Below are positions 1-6,468 of a stretch of DNA of 21,338 nt, one piece after another (the first letter of the stretch is position 1; each line of letters starts with the position of its first letter). Source of the DNA: CAYMFD01 sp964389475. GTDB lineage: Bacteria; Bacteroidota; Bacteroidia; Chitinophagales; Saprospiraceae. A program made the position numbers and the translations under genes. The notes beneath the pieces were generated by a model that was not told where the DNA came from, ran no database searches, and worked only from the letters and a program-made list of their open reading frames with translations. The DNA lies in assembly GCA_964389475.1 (NCBI GenBank), contig CAYMFD010000061.1:1-21338 (forward strand), given 5' to 3'.

Positions 1-13
1 TGCACTTTCCTCT

Positions 14-190
14 CTACTTGTCTAGGGTACTAGTCCGCCCACTAAAGACACTTACCCCACCATACATCGGGTTGCCAGCCGTCCGTCTATAGCTGACGAT
101 CTGTCCTACGTGGTATATCGCATCGGCGATGGGGCCGTTGATTATATGCCAAAATGGTACGGATCGATCTTCGGAAAATTTGTGGATGTC
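14..190 (-). pseudogene. 5'-truncated duplicate of a DinB-like gene (C-terminal remnant)
   Basis: Read on the minus strand, this stretch encodes a C-terminal piece of about 55 residues ending in a TAG stop at 14-16. It contains SEDRSVPFWH, GPIADAIYHVGQIVSYRR and NPMYGGVSVFSG, which match the C-terminus of the intact DinB-fold gene at 2864-3448 almost residue for residue. Similarity starts near the stop codon and fades at about 183-190, well short of a start codon. The copy has therefore lost its N-terminal two thirds and cannot encode a complete protein. Many of the nucleotide differences from the intact copy are silent (for example ATA/ATT and GGC/GGT type changes), which suggests an old duplication or recombination event rather than an assembly artefact. 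Together with the intact gene it forms direct repeats flanking the two-gene cassette at 327-2777. Confidence 0.85.
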
Positions 191-265
191 TATTATATAA
201 GTCTGTCTAGTATTGCAGTAACCATATTACTAGGTGATTTTTAACTTATCTATGTCTATTTTGAC

Positions 266-296
266 TTGACAAAGTGTGTGATTGTCGGTATATTTG
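266..296 (+). promoter_or_regulatory. Bacteroidota-type promoter of the lipoprotein/T9SS pair
   Basis: TATATTTG at 289-296 is an exact match to the Bacteroidota -7 consensus TAnnTTTG. A TTG at 266-268, 20 nt upstream, fits the -33 element. Transcription should start near 303, giving an A/T-rich leader of roughly 25 nt before the ATG at 327. This spacing supports 327, and not the TTG at 400, as the natural translation start of the downstream gene. Confidence 0.7.
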
Positions 297-326
297 ATAT
301 TTAACCTACCAAAAAACTCATTTATT

Positions 327-362
327 ATGTTCACCTTACCAACCAACCAACCAACCAACTAG
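327..362 (+). other. Out-of-frame start region of the lipoprotein gene (11-codon ORF crossing the AACC tract)
   Basis: The ATG at 327 opens an 11-codon frame (MFTLPTNQPTN) that runs through the tetranucleotide tract and stops at TAG 360-362. The lipoprotein frame lies one position away. Deleting one 4-nt unit would turn the same ATG into the start of a continuous reading frame of about 278 codons. It would begin MFTLPTNQPTRWCHYHFR, followed by the hydrophobic stretch PLAYLLIVLSVPLLISS and the lipobox cysteine. The shift is visible directly in the sequence; that it is a biological switch is inference. A sequencing error in the repeat would look the same. Confidence 0.7.
338..359 (+). repeat. 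Tetranucleotide microsatellite, about 5.5 units of ACCA/AACC
   Basis: This is a perfect 22-nt tandem of a 4-bp unit, located 11 nt after an ATG and inside the predicted N-terminal coding region. A unit length not divisible by three means every gain or loss of one unit changes the frame. Simple tetranucleotide tracts of this kind drive slipped-strand phase variation in other bacteria, such as the lic and mod genes of Haemophilus. Those tracts are usually longer, so the switching rate here may be low. Confidence 0.85.
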
Positions 363-399
363 GTGGTGTCATTATCATTTTCGACCTTTAGCATATCTT

Positions 400-1167
400 T
401 TGATTGTGCTCAGTGTCCCACTGTTGATATCGTCCTGCAGCGATGATAATTCTACTAATTCGCCTCTAGATTTTCAGGAAGAGGCCTTAGTGCAGCGAAG
501 TACGGGTTGTGCTGTTAATTTGGGAGATCTCGATTGTGGTGCTGTAGATACTCTGATTCTTACAGATTTTGAACATCCAGATTATCCTGGGTGTACATTC
601 CAGATTTCTGTACCATATGTTAACTGTTTTGCAGGTGCAGGCTTTTTTGGCAACTTTGCAGGTAATTATCAGATTATAGGACATGATTGCCCTCAATATG
701 TTGTAGATCTGCAAGCAGCAGCTGCCCTTGGAGACGATGATCTCATTGCATTTGTTGAGACTTTTAGTGTTGCTGTCTTGAGTGAGACTACTTTTCAGAT
801 TGCTTTATTAGATGATGGTAATTCTCTAATCTGCGGTCAGGAGAGTTTTGTAGTAACATGGGTGAAGTCTCAATGTACAGCTGTATGTGTAACAGACTAT
901 GGCGATGGTCTAACGTCACATAGGACATTTAACTGTGCTAACACAGGGTGCTGCTATACGACCACTGAAATATGCATTAATGACGAAAACGAACTTGAGA
1001 CTATTATCACCAGAATACCAACTCAACTTCCTGCTAATTGTGGTGGAGGATCCCCACTTGTTTCTACTGGGCCAGGAGGCGTGCAAGCCCCTGGAGGTGG
1101 TACGAGTCAGAGCCCAGGATTTACATGCACCTACATAACTAAATGCCAATTCACATGCGAAGGATAG
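400..1167 (+). CDS. Cysteine-rich secreted lipoprotein, probably phase-variable, unknown function
   Basis: The family is not recognised. From the TTG at 400 the frame gives 255 residues, beginning with the end of a signal sequence and a lipobox (LISSC, cysteine 13), so the product should be lipid-anchored. The frame contains no ATG at all, and the hydrophobic segment clearly extends upstream of 400 (PLAYLLIVLSVPLLISS). The TTG is thus probably not the natural start, and the ATG at 327 is one frame away across the AACC tract. The mature part has 16 further cysteines, an even number that suits disulfide pairing, with clusters TGCC and KCQFTC near the end and a Gly/Pro/Ser linker around residues 214-240. 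Base composition is low: a hand count of 661-720 gives 23 G+C of 60. It overlaps the next gene by 25 nt. Confidence 0.75.
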   Translation: MIVLSVPLLISSCSDDNSTNSPLDFQEEALVQRSTGCAVNLGDLDCGAVDTLILTDFEHPDYPGCTFQISVPYVNCFAGAGFFGNFAGNYQIIGHDCPQYVVDLQAAAALGDDDLIAFVETFSVAVLSETTFQIALLDDGNSLICGQESFVVTWVKSQCTAVCVTDYGDGLTSHRTFNCANTGCCYTTTEICINDENELETIITRIPTQLPANCGGGSPLVSTGPGGVQAPGGGTSQSPGFTCTYITKCQFTCEG

Positions 1168-2777
1168 CTCAGACTTGTCTTGCTTTAATCTGCGGTATGT
1201 CTATATCAGCGCAGTCCTACAATGACCCTCCAGTTGAAATTGAGTTTGATGGCATTGACCCTATATGGCAGCTGCCTATACCCAACCAGTCAGCTAGTTC
1301 AGATAATCTGTACGAGTACTATTACACCAGCAACCTTGTTGTGGATTGGAAAGTTCAAGGAGATGAGGTAACAGCTGTCGTAGGAGTAGAGTCCGATTCA
1401 TCTATTTATGAAGGAATCTTTTTAACAAAGATAGACTTGCAGGAAGGAGAAGTAGTAGACTATTATGGCTCTAGCTATCTGACTGATACAATCAACATGC
1501 TTTTTAATAACATTCAGTTCTGCGGCGACAAAATCTATGCTACCGGAGGTCTGCATCTGCAGCCAGATAGTATTACGCCAATAGGTCTACCGTACAGAGC
1601 TTATCAGCCTTTTGTGAGGATCATAGAGAGTGATTTTTCGAGTCACGTTGACTTACTCAATACGTCATTTAATGAAGATCTACAACGAGTTTCTGCTAGT
1701 TGGCTTCATCTCCTCCCTATGTCAGGTGGCACCTTCCAGCTATTACATAGGCGGGTCGATAATAGTGAGCCTAAGTATATTTTCTGGAGTTTGGACGAAG
1801 CACTTAACTACACGGGAGGTCCTGATACGATTCTGTACAACTTGCCGCCTAATGTATCAGGTGACGACGCAGAATTGTTGATTTCCACTAACGATAAGGA
1901 TGAGTTTTCTAGCTTTGTTTTCTTGCCTGATGGTATCGATTTCCCACTTGATGCTAGTATGGAGACCTACAAGTTTTTAGAAGGTGAGTGGACGTTGGAT
2001 AGCAGTATTGATCTTACCGAGAAGAGTAAGCTTCCTCATCCTACCAGCCTTCCAGGGTTGATCTGGAGCCGTAATGACAATCAAAGTATTTTGTCCCGCG
2101 TCTCTTTCTCAGAAGTGCCCACTGATCCTTTTGCGTCGGCATGGCTCACCTGGGTCGAAGATGGAGAAGTTAGGCAATTCATTGCAGACGTAGGTGTGGA
2201 AGATCACTACTATTTGAGAATACAACCATTAGATTTAAGTTCCAAAAGAGTTTATGCTTTTGGCTTTCCTAGTATTACAGGTAAAGATGGGTGGGATGTA
2301 CTCAAAATTACCCCTGACGGCATAACGCAGTTAGTCGGACATATGATCGTAGATCAACCAGACTACCGCTTTGTCACATTTATAGAAGGCGCTTTGATAG
2401 GTGACGAGGTGTTGGTATTTGGTAGAGTTCGGTCCCCAGCCAATAATACGGTTTTGAACCTTCAAGCTGTCAAATTCGCAGCCGAAGATCTTGGTATTAC
2501 GGACCTATCAACAGATGTAAGTAAGGTCGCCGCGGCGGCGACGCGGATCAAGGTATATCCTTCGATAGCAGACCAAGAGATCACCGTGGAGGTGCCCGTT
2601 GCATCACTGTCGGTTATGGTATTTGACCAGCAGGCGCAGCTGGTAGGTCAGGTGACACTAGAGGATGGCGTGCAGGTAATCGACGTGGGTAGCTACCCAG
2701 CCGGTCACTATGTACTACAAGCAGTCGACCTTGATACAGGCGATCGCTACCAGGCACAGTTTGTAATAGCGGAGTAA
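1143..2777 (+). CDS. T9SS-exported protein with C-terminal sorting domain
   Basis: This 544-residue secreted protein has an N-terminal signal peptide (MRRIAQTCLALICGMSISAQS); the ATG at 1155 (residue 5) is an equally good start. The body, about residues 22-460, is not recognised. It contains recurring short strands such as KIYATGG, RVYAFGFPS and EVLVFGRV that would suit a beta-propeller-like fold (inference). Residues about 468-544 form a type A T9SS sorting domain, with KVYPS, MVFDQQAQLVG, YPAGHYVLQA and a final QAQFVIAE; the usual YPNP is altered to YPSI. The start lies inside the end of the lipoprotein gene, so translation is probably coupled. The sorting-domain part is more G+C-rich (35 of 60 in each of 2521-2580 and 2581-2640) than the body (27 of 60 in 1321-1380). 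A terminator follows. Confidence 0.88.
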   Translation: MPIHMRRIAQTCLALICGMSISAQSYNDPPVEIEFDGIDPIWQLPIPNQSASSDNLYEYYYTSNLVVDWKVQGDEVTAVVGVESDSSIYEGIFLTKIDLQEGEVVDYYGSSYLTDTINMLFNNIQFCGDKIYATGGLHLQPDSITPIGLPYRAYQPFVRIIESDFSSHVDLLNTSFNEDLQRVSASWLHLLPMSGGTFQLLHRRVDNSEPKYIFWSLDEALNYTGGPDTILYNLPPNVSGDDAELLISTNDKDEFSSFVFLPDGIDFPLDASMETYKFLEGEWTLDSSIDLTEKSKLPHPTSLPGLIWSRNDNQSILSRVSFSEVPTDPFASAWLTWVEDGEVRQFIADVGVEDHYYLRIQPLDLSSKRVYAFGFPSITGKDGWDVLKITPDGITQLVGHMIVDQPDYRFVTFIEGALIGDEVLVFGRVRSPANNTVLNLQAVKFAAEDLGITDLSTDVSKVAAAATRIKVYPSIADQEITVEVPVASLSVMVFDQQAQLVGQVTLEDGVQVIDVGSYPAGHYVLQAVDLDTGDRYQAQFVIAE

Positions 2778-2807
2778 CTATCTGCGACACGAGTTTTATG
2801 ATACATA

Positions 2808-2839
2808 GAGGGTTGATCACGAGTGATCGACCCTTTTTT
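2808..2839 (+). terminator. Rho-independent terminator of the lipoprotein/T9SS unit
   Basis: GGGTTGATCAC (2810-2820) pairs with GTGATCGACCC (2823-2833) over 11 positions with one G-U wobble. Six T follow directly (2834-2839). It sits 31 nt after the stop of the T9SS gene and has a U tract only for plus-strand transcripts. Confidence 0.9.
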
Positions 2840-2863
2840 AGTCTAGAGCTTATAGCTCACCCT

Positions 2864-3448
2864 TTACTCTACCACCTTGGTCTTACCACTAAAGACACTT
2901 ACGCCGCCATACATAGGGTTGCCAGTCGTCCGCCTATAGCTCACGATCTGACCTACATGGTATATTGCATCAGCAATAGGTCCATTGATCATATGCCAGA
3001 ATGGGACTGATCTATCCTCAGAGAATTGAATCGCTAGATCTTCTAGACCGCCCTCGTAGCTTGATAAGGCTGTACGGGCATCATGTAGGTTGTGTAGGGT
3101 GATCCTACGTAGCTCTGGCCATTCGAGATCTTTAAAGTCTGCTCGTCGCTGGTGTATCTGGCCCTGGCATACATTATTGATCATGTGTGATAGACCGCCG
3201 AGGTGATTGAGCACCGCACGAGCGGCCTGACCTTCATTGCCTGGTTCATAGGCGAGATCGGCAGCGGTGAGGCTATCCGTAGCCCAGTAGTAGCGGTAGC
3301 CGAGGCCATCGATCATACGCATCACCGTTGTCGTCTCACTGTACGTCTCTGGGTAGTCAGGTATCTGGTAGTAGGGTAGGGTATCCATCTGTGCAGGGAG
3401 TATAGTGGGTAAGGCTAGGAGGATAGCGGCTTGGAAAAATAGCTTCAT
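2864..3448 (-). CDS. Secreted DinB-fold (DinB/YfiT superfamily) protein
   Basis: The 194-residue product starts at 3448 with a clean signal peptide (MKLFFQAAILLALPTILPAQ). An in-frame ATG at 3499 would add 17 residues before the signal peptide and overlap the upstream toxin gene, so it is less likely. The mature part carries the four-helix DinB pattern: LNHLGGLSHM in the middle and AIYHVGQIVSYRR near the C-terminus, whose histidines are in the usual places for the metal-binding His triad. Members of the superfamily are metal-dependent thiol transferases or have unknown roles. Export from the cytoplasm is a common variant in Bacteroidota. The substrate is unknown. Its last 55 codons are duplicated as a remnant at 14-190. 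It lies 11 nt downstream of the Fic gene on the same strand and could be co-transcribed with it. Confidence 0.8.
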   Translation of the reverse strand: MKLFFQAAILLALPTILPAQMDTLPYYQIPDYPETYSETTTVMRMIDGLGYRYYWATDSLTAADLAYEPGNEGQAARAVLNHLGGLSHMINNVCQGQIHQRRADFKDLEWPELRRITLHNLHDARTALSSYEGGLEDLAIQFSEDRSVPFWHMINGPIADAIYHVGQIVSYRRTTGNPMYGGVSVFSGKTKVVE

Positions 3449-3459
3449 ATTGAGTTGAT

Positions 3460-3930
3460 TCAGTACGATGAGGTTGGTATTATATGCGACTTGAGCCATC
3501 GTTGACAGTCTATAAGCGCTGCACTGCCAGATGCAATCTGCATAGTGACGGCATACAAGATTTCATTAGCATTCTGATCATAACTATGATCATCGTTACT
3601 GTAGACAGGTGACTGCAAGCCTACTAGTTCATTTCTTAACGTGTAGCCATTAAGCTGCAAGAATACTAGTGCTGCAGCTAGTCCTGTACGTTTATTGCCA
3701 TCATGAAAAACATGACCAGTGACTATGTGATAAAAATACACAGCTGCCTTAGAGGAGATAGTAGGATGTAATGTCTCGCCGAAAACCTGTTGATCAACAG
3801 CGTCCAGCAGGTAGTCTAAGCGATCTTCGTGTAAGATGTTGGTTGGTGCCAGGAAGCTTCCTCCATGTTGATTGATCGTCATTCGATTTATTGCAATCAG
3901 GTGAGATTTACTTAGATAGATCACATTCAT
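3460..3930 (-). CDS. doc: Fic/Doc-family toxin (death-on-curing type)
   Basis: This 156-residue protein has the Fic active-site loop HVFHDGNKRTG at residues 73-83. The NKR form, with Lys where AMPylating Fic proteins have Gly, is that of Doc, which phosphorylates elongation factor Tu. The N-terminus (IYLSKSHLIAIN) and the GGSF...LDYLLDAVDQQVFG segment also fit the Doc fold, though the protein is longer than P1 Doc (126 residues). It starts 5 nt after the stop of the small ORF at 3936-4142, an arrangement typical of an antitoxin-toxin operon. The N-terminal codons include a 12-bp direct repeat (ATTGCAATCAGG at 3890-3901 and 3929-3940). The family call is secure; toxicity and target are inferred. 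Confidence 0.88.
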   Translation of the reverse strand: MNVIYLSKSHLIAINRMTINQHGGSFLAPTNILHEDRLDYLLDAVDQQVFGETLHPTISSKAAVYFYHIVTGHVFHDGNKRTGLAAALVFLQLNGYTLRNELVGLQSPVYSNDDHSYDQNANEILYAVTMQIASGSAALIDCQRWLKSHIIPTSSY

Positions 3931-3935
3931 TGCAA

Positions 3936-4142
3936 TCAGGCTAACTTCTTAAATACGTCTTCGTATTTGTCAAATTGACCTTGGGTAATTGTTTCGATGA
4001 GTTTATCTCTATCAGGTGTTTGATCACTTCCTTGATCCTTCAATAGCCCAACCAAAGCACTCCGCAAGATGCTCTGATCCTCGATTAAAAGTTCTTTCAC
4101 AATCGCCTTAATAGTAGCCTTGTCCAAATTGCTAGCATCCAT
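3936..4142 (-). CDS. Small probable antitoxin partner of the Doc-type toxin
   Basis: The product is 68 residues, charged, and mostly helical in character (ELLIEDQSILRSALVGLL, then FDKYEDVFKKLA at the end). It does not show a recognisable Phd/YefM DNA-binding N-terminus. It also lacks the [S/T]xxxE[G/N] inhibitory-helix motif of VbhA-type Fic antitoxins. Its position directly upstream of the Fic gene, with a 5-nt gap, makes an antitoxin role likely. The C-terminal amphipathic segment would be the natural part to contact the toxin (inference). A -7 promoter element lies 45-52 nt upstream. Confidence 0.7.
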   Translation of the reverse strand: MDASNLDKATIKAIVKELLIEDQSILRSALVGLLKDQGSDQTPDRDKLIETITQGQFDKYEDVFKKLA

Positions 4143-4186
4143 ACTATTGATTTTTAGATTTTTATCGGTCTTTGACTAAGTCTTTA

Positions 4187-4194
4187 CAAAGATA
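4187..4194 (-). promoter_or_regulatory. -7 element upstream of the antitoxin/Fic operon
   Basis: Read on the minus strand this is TATCTTTG, an exact match to TAnnTTTG, 45 nt before the antitoxin ATG. A TTG at 4219-4221 is 24 nt upstream, slightly too far for an ideal -33 element, and falls inside the S46 terminator hairpin. Confidence 0.5.
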
Positions 4195-4200
4195 GGCTAA

Positions 4201-4241
4201 AGAAAAAAGCGCAGGTAGCAATTGCTTGCTGACCCACGCTT
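4201..4241 (-). terminator. Rho-independent terminator of the S46 peptidase gene
   Basis: On the minus strand AAGCG, GGT and AGCAA pair with TTGCT, ACC and CGCTT around a GCAA tetraloop, with small internal mismatches, and a run of six T follows. It lies about 50 nt after the peptidase stop and separates that gene from the Fic operon promoter. Confidence 0.8.
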
Positions 4242-4288
4242 AAGTTGGCTTACGCCTGTTTTGATCTTAAAGTATAGGGCTTTATGGT

Positions 4289-6376
4289 CTACATACCATT
4301 GAGCTCCTTGACCAGGCGATCTGCCTTGTAGATGTACTTTAGGGCTGCGACGATACCACCAGCATGCACGCTGACAGTACGGTTGTACTCACTATCGAAA
4401 ATGAAGTTACCCGGTAGCGACTCGATATTACCGTCAAATATAAGACCCACGGCCTCCTTGTTGCGATTAATCAGCGGGCTACCACTGTTACCGCCGATAA
4501 TATCATTGGTACTGACGGTATTCATAGGTGAGCGGAGTAGGTCTAGCGGTGGATCCATCCATCGCTCCGGCAGACTCCATGGGAACTCCTCACCGTGTGA
4601 GTAGTGACGGTCGTATAGGCCAAAGTAGGTTGTGACCGGCGGTGCCGTCGTACCATTATAGTCGTAACCCTGTATCACACCATCACTGATACGTAGCGTA
4701 AATGTCGCATCGGGTGGTAGGTCGTCTCCGTATACTTGGAATACTTGATTAGCAATCTTGGCCTCTAGGTCTTTGCGATAAGCACCTGAACCTTGAAAAG
4801 CCATACCAGCGGCCCGATACTGCGGTACGAGTAGTCGTGATGCTTGCATGATAGGATCTTTGTCCTTGGACAGCTTTCCCTTTTTAAGCATTTTCTCCAG
4901 CTTTTTGGCATTGGTAAGCTTAGTAGATGATACTAGGTCGTCGACGTATGACGATATGTCCTTGCCGTCTAGTAGGTCAGTAAGGGTCGTGTTGCCAGGA
5001 TAGATGTCTTCTTTGATCTCTTCGAGTAGCATCTTAAACATAGCGACCTGTTTAGGATCTTCGATGTTTTCGGCTAGACGCATGATCTCAGTCTTGGTCT
5101 CAGCCATGGCTTCTTCATCTTTCTCGTCCGCCATGGCCATCTCTTGGTAGGCATAGAGTTGGTGCATAAGCATCAGGATATCTCCTCTCAGTCCACTAGG
5201 GCCTAGGTGGGTCACTGCCCAGCCATGTGGCTCTAGCTCTTCGTAAGCTGCGTCTAGATCATCCCAGTATGTTATGCCCGGTGACTTGGATCGGATGTAG
5301 TTTTCCATGCTGACCTTACGGCCGAATAGCTCGTCGTCATTGAGACCGCCTACGATACCACCGTAGGCTTTCATACCATTGGCAACACTCGCGATGGTAT
5401 TAAGTAGTGCCTGCGCTTCGAATTCTTTGGTCGGGTCTTGCAACATCGTCTCGTACTCCGCAACCATCATGTCATTACGGTTTTTGAGAAATCGATAAGT
5501 AAATGGATAGCGGTAGTCTCTATCGTACTCTAGTTGCGCTACGGTGCGGTATCGCTCTGTACGACCAGGGTTACCCACGACGAATACTGGCTCGCCTTCT
5601 ACAGCGCCAGCAGGATTAAACGGAAGGTGGTGCTCTGATGTATTGACGGGGTTACCGTCTTCGCCATATGCTCTCCAGAATGTCGCGTCTAGATTGTACC
5701 TCGGGTAGGTGAAGTTATCTGGATCTCCACCGTAGAAACCGAGGTCTAGCTCAGGGACCATCACTAGGCGGATGTCGTCATATCGCTTGTAGCCATAGAG
5801 GCTGTAACGGCCACCACTGTAGTAGGTCACGACCTGTAGTCGTAGTCCCTCCCAGTTAGCCATGCTGCTATATTTCTCTTGGATCGCCTCTATATTGGCC
5901 TGACGCTTAGCTTGCTTGTCTGCCTCGGTCTCAGCCATGGCATCGCTCGCTTGCACCTCTGCGGTAATATCCGCTACTTGTATGAGTTGCTCTACGAAGA
6001 GGCCATCGGCTTTTCGCTCATCGGCTAGCTCTGGCGCATAGAAGCCCTGCTTATCAAAGTTCTCTCCCTCTGCTTGTAGATCCGTCAAGACGTCGCGGCT
6101 ACAGTGGTGGTTGGTCATAATCAGGCCATCAGGCGAGACGAATGAGGCGCTACACCAGGTAGCGAAGCGTAGCGACGACTTTCGTACATCATCGAACCAC
6201 TCTTCTCCGGGATCGAAGTCATAGGCCTCCTTAAACCACTCAACGGGTGGATTTTCAAAGGTCCACATCTTACCGAAATCAAATGGGTCTGGTTGCTCCT
6301 CTTGCCCGACAAGGAGTAGGGGTGCCGCTAGTAGCAGGGCGACTAGTAGGTTTAGGTATTTATTATGCATTATCAA
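4289..6376 (-). CDS. S46-family dipeptidyl-peptidase (DPP7/DPP11 type)
   Basis: This 695-residue serine exopeptidase has the usual S46 length. A signal peptide covers about residues 1-24 (LLVALLLAAPLLLVGQ). The chymotrypsin-like catalytic parts are visible: TNHHC at 88-92 (catalytic His), the GGDPDNFTYPR block at 216-226 with Asp230 as the likely catalytic Asp, and GGNSGSP around Ser631. Family members release dipeptides from the N-terminus of oligopeptides in the periplasm, feeding amino-acid catabolism. The residue separating DPP11 (Arg, acidic P1) from DPP7 (Gly, hydrophobic P1) lies in the segment after NRTVSV. Here HAGG suggests the Gly, DPP7-like state, but I could not align this formally. 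The gene appears monocistronic, with its own terminator. An ATG two codons downstream is an alternative start. Confidence 0.92.
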   Translation of the reverse strand: MIMHNKYLNLLVALLLAAPLLLVGQEEQPDPFDFGKMWTFENPPVEWFKEAYDFDPGEEWFDDVRKSSLRFATWCSASFVSPDGLIMTNHHCSRDVLTDLQAEGENFDKQGFYAPELADERKADGLFVEQLIQVADITAEVQASDAMAETEADKQAKRQANIEAIQEKYSSMANWEGLRLQVVTYYSGGRYSLYGYKRYDDIRLVMVPELDLGFYGGDPDNFTYPRYNLDATFWRAYGEDGNPVNTSEHHLPFNPAGAVEGEPVFVVGNPGRTERYRTVAQLEYDRDYRYPFTYRFLKNRNDMMVAEYETMLQDPTKEFEAQALLNTIASVANGMKAYGGIVGGLNDDELFGRKVSMENYIRSKSPGITYWDDLDAAYEELEPHGWAVTHLGPSGLRGDILMLMHQLYAYQEMAMADEKDEEAMAETKTEIMRLAENIEDPKQVAMFKMLLEEIKEDIYPGNTTLTDLLDGKDISSYVDDLVSSTKLTNAKKLEKMLKKGKLSKDKDPIMQASRLLVPQYRAAGMAFQGSGAYRKDLEAKIANQVFQVYGDDLPPDATFTLRISDGVIQGYDYNGTTAPPVTTYFGLYDRHYSHGEEFPWSLPERWMDPPLDLLRSPMNTVSTNDIIGGNSGSPLINRNKEAVGLIFDGNIESLPGNFIFDSEYNRTVSVHAGGIVAALKYIYKADRLVKELNGM

Positions 6377-6468
6377 TGGTTTGGTATATGTTTTTTACAC
6401 GGGCGGAAGATAGATAATTATTGCGATAGTAAACTTAGGGTCACTAGAGCCTTGTGATGATTTTAAGA

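Noticed and set aside
338..359. The AACC tract as part of a CRISPR or telomere-like array
   Set aside because: It is a single short perfect microsatellite without spacers, and no other copies are near.
400..402. TTG as the natural start of the lipoprotein gene
   Set aside because: It would cut the signal peptide in the middle of its hydrophobic core and remove the basic n-region, and it lies about 100 nt from the promoter, with a better ATG at 327. I kept 400 only as the left border of the currently open frame.
2846..2858. GAGCT-TAT-AGCTC hairpin as terminator of the DinB-like gene
   Set aside because: The stem is only five pairs and there is no T tract on the minus strand.
3449..3499. Upstream ATG of the DinB-like gene (17 extra residues)
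   Set aside because: It places residues before a complete signal peptide and overlaps the toxin gene; the start at 3448 is more consistent.
4289..6376. Naming the S46 peptidase specifically DPP7 or DPP11
   Set aside because: The specificity residue cannot be placed safely without an alignment, so only the family is given.
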